DNA of 64,000 nucleotides from assembly GCA_024138025.1 (NCBI GenBank), contig JAMXBD010001585.1, forward strand, positions 124,001-188,000, given 5' to 3'. The notes beneath the pieces are model-generated. The model was not told the DNA's origin. It saw only the letters and a list, made by a program, of their open reading frames with translations, and ran no database searches. Positions 25,148-36,882 of this stretch are shown piece after piece. The position numbers and the translations under genes are program-made. The DNA comes from Combretum micranthum. Lineage: Eukaryota; Streptophyta; Magnoliopsida; Myrtales; Combretaceae. The number at the start of each line of letters is the position of its first letter. The first letter of the stretch is position 1.

Positions 25148-25715
25148 TGTTGGAATTTGGGGATCAAAACGCAGCAGAAAAAATATTTTATTTTTCATAA
25201 AAATATGAACCCTAAATCCTCAAAGTCGGATCCATGCGATTTAATCAAATTTATAACGATAGAGTTATCTTTTTGATGCTTTAAAACTCTCGAAATTCGA
25301 TCTAAGATGTTGCAAACGCGAACACCCTCTACTGTATCCACAGAATGAATTTTCAATCGGATCTATGTATTGTCTAGCAAGTAACAATTCCTAATATTGG
25401 GAATCTCACTCAGAAAAGTTTCTCACTTTGAGTTACAGACTTTCTCTGTAATTCTAATGTGATGACAAGCGTTCTGAACCCTAGGAGAGATATTGTGTTC
25501 TATTTATAAGAAACTATGCCATAGTCAACTGCCCTAATCTTATTAGGGATTTCAAATGTTATTAGGAATTCCAAAAGACACACATAAGTTAATAGGAATT
25601 CCAAATGACACATTTCTTAAAAATGATTGTAATTAATAATTATTTATTAATCTTAATCTTATTAAGATTAATAGATAATTAAATAGTATCCATATAGCCT
25701 AGGGTATCACTAGCA
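25148..25715 (-). repeat. 5' LTR of copia element
   Basis: It starts TGTTGGAATTTGGGG on the + strand and ends ACTAGCA. It is collinear with 18067-18644. A TATA-like word on the - strand is near 25501-25510. Confidence 0.9.
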
Positions 25716-26543
25716 AATCAAAAAACTAACAAATACAAAACAACCATAGATGCAAGTGATCAAAAGCACTTAAACAATTCGAGGTTGTGATATGCTTAAC
25801 TTTCACTTTATCACACAAGCATAAAATCACCTACATAACCTTTAATAACCCAACACATATCCATTTTTATCTTTTCCTATCATGCTAGTGCAACTACTTT
25901 ACAAACACAAGCAAGATGCATAAATTATAAGAGATAACTCACTCGTCCATAAAGCGGTTCTTAGTCAAAGTAGTCTTCTAGAAGAGGAGTTTTGTACTCC
26001 TTGTCACATGAATAAAGAAATATCTAAAATGATCATTTCATACTAACTTTAGTTAAGTTTCTAATTCTATAAATTCTATTCTTGGTAAAATTTTTGGTGA
26101 TCCAATTTAAACTTTAAAATGGCTATATCCAAGTTGTTTTAACTCTGATTTTCACATATGAGTAGTCGTTTTCCACCTACTTCAAATACTCTATCCATTT
26201 TCAAGGTTATTTTGATCTATGAGGTCTCTAATTTCTTGAAATGGTAGGGTCACATTGTATCTTGTTTATATTTTAACTTTATTTTGGTATTTTCTAAATA
26301 TTTAATCTATGAAAACTCTAAGGCGAATACTCATTATTCTTATGTTCAATTATAAATAATCATGAAAAATAGTTCGTTGCATACTCATGATGTTGGTGAT
26401 GTTGCTCATAAAATTTTCTTAAAGAAAATTTTGAATCAAAGCTTAGACACTTTGATCATGCTTTTTCTATATATGATTTTTTAAAAACTCTTTTTAGTTA
26501 TATTCAATTTCCTTTAAATGCATAGATCTTTAACCGACAGTAT
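25716..26543. other. Intergenic DNA, no gene recognised
   Basis: The stretch is AT-rich with no long ORF and no repeat structure that I could define. Confidence 0.5.
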
Positions 26544-28430
26544 TGGGTGCGTGTGCAGTAATAATATATCGGTGAATACCGAGTCGAATCTATAGGGAGT
26601 AAGGACTAGCTCTCAACTATATTAGTCCAACATAGCTAAGCAAATCAAAAGTTATTTCTCTTTTAGATTTTCTTTTATAAGACTAGCCAACAGGAAAAAT
26701 CTTTGATTTCCAACACCTTTGAATTGATTAAGTTATGAGCCAATAGATCTGACTAATCAATCATTGTATGCTACTGATTAGAAATACAATTGCCAATCCA
26801 AATTGTGATGGGTTTAGTATTTTAATCAAATAAGCACCAGATGATAATCCCTTCTTCTAAAGTGAACTATTATCTTAGATTTACCAATCAATGTTCTCTA
26901 TTCCTAGGAAAATGATAAATTGATAAATCATATAATTTACCAAACCGTAATAGAATTCAAATTCCATATCCCTTTGTGATTTCAAATCCCAATTAGATAT
27001 TCACAAAATCAATTAAAAGAGAATTCCCAATTGCAATCCTAATCCATCATGAATTCCAAATGCAATCAGAATACATGATTTGTGAAAAATCATCAACAAT
27101 CCGAATATGAACAAAGATTTAATTAACAGTAGAAATCATCAATCATATGAATCAGATCAACAACTCAAAACTGATTTAAGATCAAAGGAATCAAGCATCA
27201 AACAATATCAATAGGAGGATATAAGAAAAAGAACAAAATAACCTTGTTAATGGAATCTTGTTCTTGAAATCCAAACACAAATGTTTTTTTCCACTTGAAT
27301 CCGATGTGGAATCCGATATCAAATTAAAAAGTTAACTACTTTAGTGTTCTAAACCCTAATCTATCAAGGAGCTATGGAGAAATATCAAAGAAAATTGTGC
27401 CTAGGGCTTTTCATAACCAAATGATACAATAAGAGAAGTTTATATGAAAAGTTGCAGGAAGATACGCTGACACTCTACATCGATGGTGTACTTTTGGATC
27501 TAGCCGGCCTTCTTTTTAAAAATCGATTTTCAAGAGCATTTTTGAATGTACATCGGCTTCAACGCTGGTGGCCTTGAATCTCCGGTAGCCGGTGTATATT
27601 GTAAAATTAATTCCGAAGCAAGATAGATGACAACCTTTAAGCAGTGTTGATGTGCAGAAATTTCATGGCAAATTTTTACTTTTGTCAAAATAGAATTTGA
27701 CAAAACTTATAAAATGAAAGTTGTATATCTTTCTCTCCTCTTTCAATAGGATCTTGAATCATATCATACGGACCTCTAATGAGAGAAATATGTTGAATTT
27801 AGTAAAATAGTGTCAGTCTACGAATCTTACTAATGTTCTACACTTGCAGCAAAATTCAAGATGATTTTCAACCTTCATTATTTCATAATTAGCAAAAAAT
27901 CAAAACATGAAGATTGTATATATATCTTTTATCTTTCCATAGGATTTTGAATCACTTCAAAAGGAGATCAGATGAGAGAGATATATGCAATTTACCAAAC
28001 TCAGTCGTTTTCTAAAACGTGAACACCATCACTATAATAGTAGCAACTTCATGGCATATTTTGACCTGATGCATTCCGAATTCATTCATGCCCAAAACAT
28101 GAAAATTGAATAAATCTCTCTTAGCTTTCAGTATCATTTTAAATCATCTCAATAGGAGCTTGAATGAGAGAGATATGTTGAATTTATGAAACATCGCCAA
28201 AACTGTCTTAATATTTGCATGGCCAACCTTGCTTGATTTCTTTCCCAAATTTGCATGAAACTTCTCCTAATTGCTTGTATTTGTTGTTTAAGTACTTAAT
28301 GACCTGAAATAACAATTTAAGCATACTTAAGTACCATTTCCATTCGATTTCTATAAAATCAACAATAGATAAACATGATTTGATTATTGCAAAGTTGAGT
28401 AAAATATGACTTTATCACACTTCATCTACT
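26544..28430. repeat. LTR-like block, probable solo LTR related to the Athila LTR type
   Basis: It begins TGGGTGCGTGTGCAG and then cgagtcgaatctatagggag, the same layout as the Athila LTR at 52355 (accgggta..., caagtcgtatccacagggag). Around 27480-27600 it carries diverged GC words (gccggc, gctggtggcc, tagccggtg) like the GC-rich array of that LTR. A CA end is plausible near 28427. No internal domain or target-site duplication was seen, so solo-LTR status is an inference. Confidence 0.45.
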
Positions 28431-29329
28431 TTGATAGCAAAATCAAAACCTTTTTGGTGTGATCACACTTTACTCATGCTCTAAGGTTTATGGCATAAAA
28501 AGATTTATGATCAAGTTTCATTTTAATTAATCATATTCAAAACATTAAACTTAGGTGTTTTCAAGAAGAAAAATTCAAAGTTATATTTTCCTATGGTTCC
28601 TACCTATGTCTCAACACTTATAAAAATTGTGGGCATGAGTTGTTATTTTGCTTAATCATTTTTTAAAACATTAAAATCAAGTTGGTTCGAGAAGAAAAAT
28701 CAAAGTTTCACATTCATATCCATTTTTCATGTGTCATGGAATTTTCTAAAATTTGGGGGATGGAGTTTTGTTTTCAAATTTCTCTTTTACCAAATGGTTT
28801 TTATTGTATTAAAAAGCAAGTTTAAAAAAAAAAATTTACACAGTAAAAAAGTGTCTTATTGTAGAGATTCATAACTACATGAATCCCACAATTTGTGCTA
28901 GGCCCTCTAAATTAGTGAGTGAGTATCATGATAATCTTGTGATTATCATCTTGTTCTTACTTTAATTTAAAAATTTTGGCTATCATAGCATTTTTAGTTC
29001 AAAAATCATTTTATCATTATCATAACATCACTATAAGTATTACATGTTTATGAACACAAAATAAATTCTCAAATAATATAATGTCAAGATGAACATAAAA
29101 TAACTTATTGACAAGAAATAATAAATATGAATATATATATAAAGTAACATAAAGTAAAATGGGAGTCTTAGATTTTAGGACAAGACTCCCTAGGACTTTG
29201 AAATGGACAAATTCTCTTATTACTTAAATATGAGTAAGTCCAAGCCTTTGATTTAGGATAAGTCTCCATGAAAAATATATTGCAAGAAATAAAATTACAA
29301 AAATGTAAAGAACATAAATAAAATAAAAG
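28431..29329. other. Intergenic DNA, no gene recognised
   Basis: AT-rich and non-coding. Sequence around 28870-29330 includes scattered repeated words but no element with definable ends. Confidence 0.4.
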
Positions 29330-29497
29330 TTGGTGAGCAATATGCTCTAGAGATTATATATGCATTCATACAAATACATATATAGAAGTTAAATTAGCTT
29401 ACATAGAGTAAATAAAGAACATAAACTTAACACGTAACATGAAACAAATATATTGTAAGGTTAGTGAGCAATGTGCTCTAAAGATTATATATGCATA

Positions 29498-29534
<37 letters not shown>

Positions 29535-29605
29535 GTTATATTAGTATACATAAAGTAAACAAGAACTTAAACTTAACATGTAACATGAAACAAGTATATT
29601 CTCTT
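29330..29605. repeat. Tandem duplication, about 130 bases, with an (AT)n microsatellite
   Basis: 29330-29458 and 29459-29605 both read gtgagcaat-tgctct-agattatatatgcat, then atagaagtta and cgtaacatgaaacaa-type words. The second copy holds an (AT)n run at about 29497-29531. Confidence 0.8.
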
Positions 29606-30640
29606 GCATTTCTATCCTTAGCACTCAAGCATCATGGGGAATTTTCTATGGAACATGCATAAAGACATACATGCATGATTATAAACATAACATAGGGATA
29701 GTGTTTGTTGTGTTTACCTAAACAAAATGTAGAGAAAGTATTTATGTGTGTGAGAAGAGAAGGGGACCACAAGAGAAAAATAGAGAGGGAGAGAGGGACG
29801 GTCAAAAGAGAAAAAAAAAAAAGAAGAGAGAGCAAATTGAGAAAATTTTGAGTGTTTAGAATGAGAAGGTAAAGTTTGAGAATGGAAGGGAGATGGGTAT
29901 TTATAAAAGTGAGGAGGAAGGGATTTTTCTTAAGGAAGGGAAGAAGGGGAGAGAAGAAAGAAAGAAAAGCAAAGTAAGGAGATGTAATGGCATAGGTAAT
30001 ATATGTGTAAGAATAGGTATGGTTTTGTTAGTGTGGATTTGTAAGGATAGGTAGGTAGAGAATAATAATGAATAGTAAGAAATGGTAAAATGAAATAACA
30101 ATTATTTACTAGTAGAAATTAAGATACGAGTAAAACTCGGTTTAACTAATGATTTTATAATTTGATAAATTAGTATATGATTATGGAAGATTAATCTAAT
30201 ATTATTTTATTATTAATTGTTATCAGATAGTGTTATCTTAATTTAAATAGTAGCAATAGGTATAGGAATTGTTTCACATAAGGGTTTCGAATTGGTTAAG
30301 GTATCGAGACTTCTAGTTGTTTTAGCGAAATGTTTTCTTAAATGACTTATTTTTAGGGTTTCAACTTGACTTAATTTATTTTATGTTCTAGGGTTACCAA
30401 ACTATATTTGACTGTATCTAATGTTTAGGATTAACTTGGATCGATTTTAAGGTTTTAGTTCTGATATTGACTCTAGGGTTCATATTTAAACTAATAAAAA
30501 ATCTAGGGATTTATAGCCGAGCTCAAGTTTCGTATGTTTATCTCAATTAACTCGCGAGCTTAATCAAGTTCTATTGAGTTCAAGTCTAATATAAATATTA
30601 ATCAAATTAAATTGAGTTTTGATGAGAGCATATTAGCCAT
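29606..30640. other. Intergenic DNA with an A/G-rich tract
   Basis: From about 29735 to 29990 the + strand is strongly purine-rich (gagagaggga, aaaaaaaaaa, ggaagggaaga). No gene was recognised in the remainder. Confidence 0.5.
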
Positions 30641-32010
30641 ATCAAATAAATAATACATATAAAACCCAATAGAAATCCTACGACAAGCTTTAAGACAGCG
30701 TACCTATCGATTGCAGAATAAAATTACTACAAGTATCATCCTCTAGAATTTGAATATCAAGTATTAGTATTGCTATTTATCTATTATTTAACCTAATAAT
30801 TAAGATGAGATTATCAATATTAGTACCTAATTAACTAATAACCCTAAGAATTAATTATGTGCCTTCTTTAGATAATCCAATCACAAAATGATATCCCTTA
30901 TCTTGATCCACTCTAAACCCTAATTTTCAATCTTTATAAGATATTCATTAATGGTATTTAAGCCCTTGAACTACAAAAATCCCTAATTCCATCAATCTCT
31001 TTCAAGATAATTGAATTCTAATCTTATGTGTCTAATGGAAATCTCTGTCATCATTAGAAACTCACAAAATTGCATTAGAGTTCAAGAATCCTAGCAAAGA
31101 TTCAATCTTAACGTAGAAAGTTCATATAATTTATGTCTCGATCCATATTCAAATCTCTTTATTCATGTAAATCTATTATATTAGATGAAATCTCTTTTAT
31201 CTAAAAGAAATCAAATATGCAATCAATTATGGCCACAAATTAATCACAAGAATAGTAAAGAATGCATAAATAGACTCAAGAACATAAACTTTTATTAATC
31301 AAATAGATTTAGCACATAGATTTAGGGTTTCACAAGATTTAGGGTAAATAAATCAACTTCTTCATGGATTTTACAATCATAACATGAAATCTAAAGAATA
31401 AAAAATAAACATGACGTAAAATAATTCCCTTAAATCAAGTTTTGTGATCTTCAATGGTATCCTAACACTTCTCCTCTTAAAGCTCGTAATTTTCTCTCTA
31501 GCAGGAATAATGGCTTACATCTAAAAGACAAATAAAATGTGTTATTTATAAAAAAACAACGAAATAACTCCTACATGACCGTGTTTGAAGTCCATGTAGG
31601 ATATAAATTGGTGAAACAATGAAATTTCCAAGTCTGTGCAACCTCTAGCACAGCCCGAGCACGGTGGTTGTGTACTTTTAAAAAATGTTTCTTATCATTC
31701 TTCAGCTTTTGTGTAAGCATGTCGCACACTTATGTAGCTCCTTCTGTACTTTGAAATCGCTTATTAGTCATGTTTCACCTTCTATACAGTATTCTGCACA
31801 GCTTGTGTAGAAAATGTCATGCGTATTTTAAATCTTCAAAAAAATCTCCTTTAACTCATCTAAATATCTTCATAGGGCTCAATATCTTCTTTTGTTTCTG
31901 AAATTGACATTTTAACTAGATGAGTACCTTTTCTTTAATAATTCACATGAAGTCTATGTAATATAATATCAAAACAATGTGAATAATATATGTCTTTTGA
32001 AACTTATCAA
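30640..32010. repeat. LTR-like retrotransposon remnant
   Basis: The layout (tcgattgcagaataaa start region, AT-rich body with Taaccctaa-type words, then a GC-richer part near 31570-31810 with ccgtgtttgaag, agcacagcccgagcacggtg) resembles solo LTRs of Ty3/gypsy elements. An inverted pair cctacatg...catgtagg lies at 31571-31601. No partner copy, primer site or target duplication was found. Confidence 0.3.
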
Positions 32011-32517
32011 GTTTGGCTACTAATATTATTTAAATTAGAATCAAAAATATTTTTTTACATTAAATAAAGCCTAAATGAGCTTAATTGAGTCAAGATCGCG
32101 TTTTAAAATTTCGAGTCCAGGGCAAGCTCGGGCTTAGCACTGTACTATCGCAACTTAACTCATTTACACTCATGTTCCTCATTAGCAAAGATATGTAAAA
32201 TATTAAGCATATATAATCATTACTTCATTCTATATAATCCATTTTCATAGCTTTAAACCATTACTATCTTTTCACATGCTTTTTTTTTTTTTTGCCATTA
32301 TATCTTTTCATATACATTAAAAAATTATAATTTAATTAAAATATGATGAGATGTTAGATAAGAATAAGACATAACATGTGCAGCTAAAACATTATTAATA
32401 GTTTGAAGCTTCTCACTCTGAAATTAAATAGCATTGGAAAAAAAATGAATAACTTTTTTTTTTCCATTTTAATGGGGAATAAAATTCAAATGTGATTCAT
32501 TTTGCTTGAAATAGACA

Positions 32518-32840
32518 TAAGCACAGTTTGGTTCTGAACTACGAATTTGCCACTAGCAACTCTAGAACCAAAACCAAATCGGCCCATTCGAATCTAGAAC
32601 GACGGTTTCATCTAGGTTTCCAAAAAAAATTTAAAAAATAAAGAAACCAAAAGGCATAGAACTTAAAAACAGATTCAAATTAAATTTGAATATTCATGGC
32701 ATAATATTTTTCTTAATCTTCTATCTTAAAAAAAAAAAACTACAATCTAATCGGTTTTCTGGTTTCAGAACTCAATTGGGAATCGCCAATTTCACCAGAA
32801 CCGGATTGGTACCGGATTTGGAACCAGTGCCCAAGTCTAT
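32518..32840. repeat. Foldback/MITE-like remnant with ggttccgg-type words
   Basis: The left side has gcacagtttggttctgaac. The right side has accggattggtaccggatttggaaccagtgc, whose complement begins gcactggttcc. The inverted ends are short and imperfect. No ORF is present. Confidence 0.4.
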
Positions 32841-32959
32841 TTGAAAGATGAATATCGATCCTTCTATGCTATAAGACCACATATTATTCTCTTAAACTTA
32901 TAACTTTAAAAGATTAAAAAAAAAAAAAAAAAAAAAGAAGATGTAATTTTCAAACATGT

Positions 32960-33135
32960 GATGAACATAACGGCTGGAAAAACATGTGATGAATATATTA
33001 TATAAGATCGGACAATAAAATAATTTATTAAAACCAACTGTGATATAAAAGAAGTGTATATGATAACGGCCGAAAAACCATGTGATGAAGATATTATATA
33101 AGATCGGAAAATAAAATAATTTATTAAAACTAATC
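32960..33135. repeat. Tandem duplication, period about 95 bases
   Basis: Two copies (about 32970-33038 and 33066-33133) share gatattatataagatcgga and aataaaataatttattaaaa with few differences. Confidence 0.8.
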
Positions 33136-34380
33136 TCATCAATATAACGCGGTCAAATATTTATAACCAAGTAATTTGTCCCTCTTCTAAAACCATAGTA
33201 AATGTAGATACTACGTAGTATTTAAATTAAAAAAAAAATCTATAAAGTTCTGATAAAACCATTCATTACCTTTTTTTTTTTCCTTTTCCTTTTTGATCTT
33301 TTTTCCACAATCCAAAAAATAAAAAATTTAAACCCGTCTTTTAAAGAGGCGAGATTGTAAATAGCCAAAGAAAAGAGGTTTTTTATATATATATATATAG
33401 AATCAAGAGACAAGATTGATTTTATAGTACTAAACTTATCTCTTAAAGAGACGAGATCGGTCATTTACAATCCCGTTTTTTTAAGAAATGAGTTTAACTT
33501 GTTTAAAATAGGGATTATTTTTTATTTGAATAGTATTTTCATAAGTTTTTCTAAATATCAATATTAATTTTTTTTTTCAAAACTTGATTACCGAGTTTCC
33601 TTCATCATAAATTTTCACTGAACTTGAGCACCAAGTTCCCGTGATAGAGCTTCTACCAATTAATTATTGCATTAAATTAATTGAAACATGACTAAGTAAA
33701 CACCATTTGACCAAAGTTATAGCTTATAGTCATACCCTTTTTTAAATATAAATAGTATTTTATAACAAAATAATGATTATAATTCATAATTATCAAATTA
33801 ATAAATAATAATAATAAGTAGTTCAATGTATAATATACAATGTATGAGTAGTTTTTTTTTTTTTTTTTTTTGGGCCAACAATGTCTAAGTAGTTGAATCA
33901 ATCATTTGACCAATAAATATGATAATAATACGTTAATCATTTTAATAGTACAATCATGGTTACATATGAATATGAGCTTTTAAATAATAGATAATACTAA
34001 TCTTATTGAAAATATGGAGGGACCATATAATTTTTCAATAATTATATTAATAATTATTAATTTAAGCAAATGCAATAAAGTAAAATCATAAATAACTAAT
34101 TGTCAATAGAAGGAGTTACTAATGAATAATAACTTTCTTCTTATAGCCTAATGACATCAATCTTGTCTCTCAAATGAGAGATACCATTTTTGAATCATCC
34201 TCTTCCTATTGTAGTCACTAGGAAAAAGAAAATTCTTCTTGAAAATAAATTTTCATAACATCATCAATAGGGTGTAATATCCGTCTATCGATCCTAAAAA
34301 AATATTGCTTAGAAATAAGACACATAATTTTATTTATGTAAATACAAGTGTAAAATTACATTTAAAATATGTGATTTTGT
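33136..34380. other. AT-rich intergenic DNA with AGAGA-type palindromic words
   Basis: No gene was recognised. It contains cttttaaagaggcgagattg, atctcttaaagagacgagat (33330-33475) and gtctctcaaatgagagat (34161-34178), plus homopolymer T-runs. Confidence 0.5.
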
Positions 34381-34384
34381 TTTT

Positions 34385-36240
34385 TATAAAGAAATTGCAC
34401 CTAATATATATGAACTAAAATTTTAAGTATGTCGTTAAATCACATCTAATAAATACAATTTAAAATTAAAACCTTATCTTTAACATATAACTCATTATAA
34501 ATGGAAACTTTTAGTATTTTCTTATGATCCCATATAAAAATGCCATCTTTTATATATGAGTATTACTCTTCTTATGATTGAGCCCTTTTTCGGCACCACT
34601 CTAAAAAGGGGCAACAAAAACATCCTTAGGTTTGATATGCATTACTAGGTAAATGTCCTCGACACACTTTTGATTGCAAGATAGATGCATTATCTATCAT
34701 GCAAAGGCCTAAAATAATCATCTAATGACATACATTTTATATTGATTAGCCTTATCAACAGCCTTATCTTAAGCAAAAGGGTTAAGGTTTAATGGTGGGT
34801 AGTAACCCTCTCTAAAATTTCACTATTAGCAAGGTTAGTAGTGTTTATGAAGAGCTGTTGCTACTCTCACCTACCATTGTAGATGATATATAGGTAATTT
34901 TTAAGGAAAGAAGAAGAAAATACAGCAAGACATTATAGTATGATGGTTACAACAATGACCAATGAAACCAGATTTATAGGTCATGACGACCCCTTAAGTG
35001 ACATAACAATTAAGGATAATCTTACTATCATTAATCCCCAATCATCTAATGGAAACAATATTAGCATTTGATGGAAAAAAAAGGTAGAAATGTGGAAATC
35101 CACACCTTTGTTAAGGTAGAGATATGAGGTCAGACTCCCTAATGATCACATGACACATGTCTGCGTGCTCTCTCCATGTTAGAATTTAATAGCTACAACT
35201 TCTCGAGCACACTTCAATGTAACAAAAAGGCATGGGTGACACTTGGCATTCTTCAATAGAATTACAAGTACCTATTGCACTAACCCACAAGCACCATGGA
35301 TTGGCTCGAACTGCTCATTAGCTTATGTGACTAAATATGTTAATTCAACAATGTAAGCAAAAATCCCCAACCCTACCCTACCCTAAAAAACTTATAGGTG
35401 GCAATTTTTTACCTAGTTGCTCAAATCACAAAGCAAGAACAACATCTCTTGGCAGAAAAGCTATCTATGAATTTCATCCAAAAGCTTAAACCCACCCTAG
35501 TTGGTATATTCATATGATTATCTCCCTTATTGATTCTTGGATCGAAAGGGATAAATGATGATGGTTAAATATTCATCTCATCCCTATTAGAGCTAGTCCA
35601 ACCCATTACCTATAAAAGTTGACCCCTTAGGCTAAGTTTAACCTACTCTCACAAACCTAAAGCAACTTCTCTTGCTTCGAAAGTAAATTGGCAAATATTA
35701 CAACCAATTAGCCTTAAACCTAGGGTTACTTAATACGCCTCTTCTAACCATCCAGAGTCAGCACAGCTAAAAGTGGATTAGTGGGCCTACTTCTTGTCCG
35801 TGACAACCGTCACCATCTACCTGCTTACCCATGACTCCATGAATCACATAATTGTCAAAAAATCAATTTGCTATAAATACCTCACTTCACAACACGACCA
35901 CAAGAATGGTTATGTCGTTTGGACTTTTATGCACCAATTACCCACATTTTCATGAGCATACTTATTGGCTTAAACATTAGAATGACCACGTGAGGTTTAA
36001 GCTCTAAGGTATTACTAACAAGGTTCTATTTTGCTGGCCCAACACACACTTAATACACGTGAACAATAATCTTTGCCTCTATAAAAAATCCGAGTTTGAG
36101 CTAGCAATAGCACTTAAGATGTATGATTTAAAAACTTAAGTACGTAGTTAAATCGCATCTAATAAATACAGTTTGCTATAAAAGGAAACAAAGTTGCATA
36201 TTTAACATATAAATTACTTTAAATGATTTATTATTTATAA
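34385..36240. repeat. Direct repeats of about 110 bases flanking 1.6 kb
   Basis: About 34385-34500 and 36105-36240 share ttaagta-gt-gttaaatc-catctaataaatac-gttt-type sequence in direct orientation. The interval between them has a TATA-like word (gctataaatacctc, near 35870) and no recognised coding sequence. This could be a small non-autonomous LTR-like element or an old insertion with duplicated flanks. Confidence 0.45.
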
Positions 36241-36354
36241 AAAATGTGATATGTGTAAATAAAAGTTAAATAATAAAATGCAAAAGCATTAGTATTTTTA
36301 TTTGTGTAATTAGCTTATTATCAATCCATAAGCATATAAATATTTTGATATTTA

Positions 36355-36530
36355 AGGCTCCGTTTGTTTTAATGAAATTTATTCAAGAAAATGTCTTTTC
36401 ATTTTTTTCGTCTTTGTTTAAGAAAAAAAAGAACAATTAATGGAAAACAATTTTAACTTATTTTTTAGAAAATGACTTACCAAATATAAATGTGCGAGTT
36501 CTTTTTTCATTGGTTTACAAGTTTATTAGC
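36355..36530. repeat. Remnant of a common plant MITE-type repeat
   Basis: The sequence ggctccgtttgttttaatg with nearby aaaatg and aagaaaaa words is typical of small hAT-like repeats near plant genes. The far end is not definable. It lies about 350 bases upstream of the host gene's start. Confidence 0.35.
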
Positions 36531-36659
36531 TAATCATTACTATCTAAAAATATTTAAAATAGATTTATATTTTATTATAATATATAATTTTTATTTTTTT
36601 ATGAAAAATATATAAGCTATAAAAAATATTCTTATAAAATTAATTAAATATTAGAATAT

Positions 36660-36882
36660 TTTTATTAATAAATACTTTCCCTCAAACCCAAACGACTTTG
36701 GTGAGACCGCTGGTTTGGACGGTGGATATGCCACCTTAATACATACGTGCAGGAAAGGAAGACGACGAATTATATTCCATTCCTTTCCTTCCTCTCTCTG
36801 TTCTTCACGAGCAGGCAGTATCTTCTCTCTTCTCAATTCGATTCAATCTAACAATCGCCTAATTCACAGTAAGAACTGAAAA
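36660..36882 (+). promoter_or_regulatory. Presumed promoter and 5' UTR of the R3H/G-patch gene
   Basis: A change from AT-rich to mixed composition occurs near 36690. A CT-rich stretch (ccattcctttccttcctctctctg, about 36778-36800) precedes the start codon, as often seen in plant core promoters and 5' UTRs. No strong TATA box was identified. The transcription start is not determined from sequence. Confidence 0.4.

Larger units (their letters stand above)
18067..25715 (-). mobile_element. Ty1/copia LTR retrotransposon, full length but inactivated
   Basis: Two direct LTRs bound the element. A tRNA-iMet primer site adjoins the right LTR, so transcription runs right to left. Between the LTRs, in copia order on the - strand, are gag, protease, integrase, reverse transcriptase and RNase H. 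Hand alignment of the LTRs gives roughly 9% substitutions plus several indels, so the insertion is old. The flanks are gatca on the left and aatca on the right, an imperfect 4-of-5 target duplication. The coding regions have many stops and frame changes. Confidence 0.9.

Noticed and set aside
29497..29531. Regular repeat that could be mistaken for a CRISPR-like array
   Set aside because: It is an (AT)n microsatellite in a plant tandem duplication, with no spacers.
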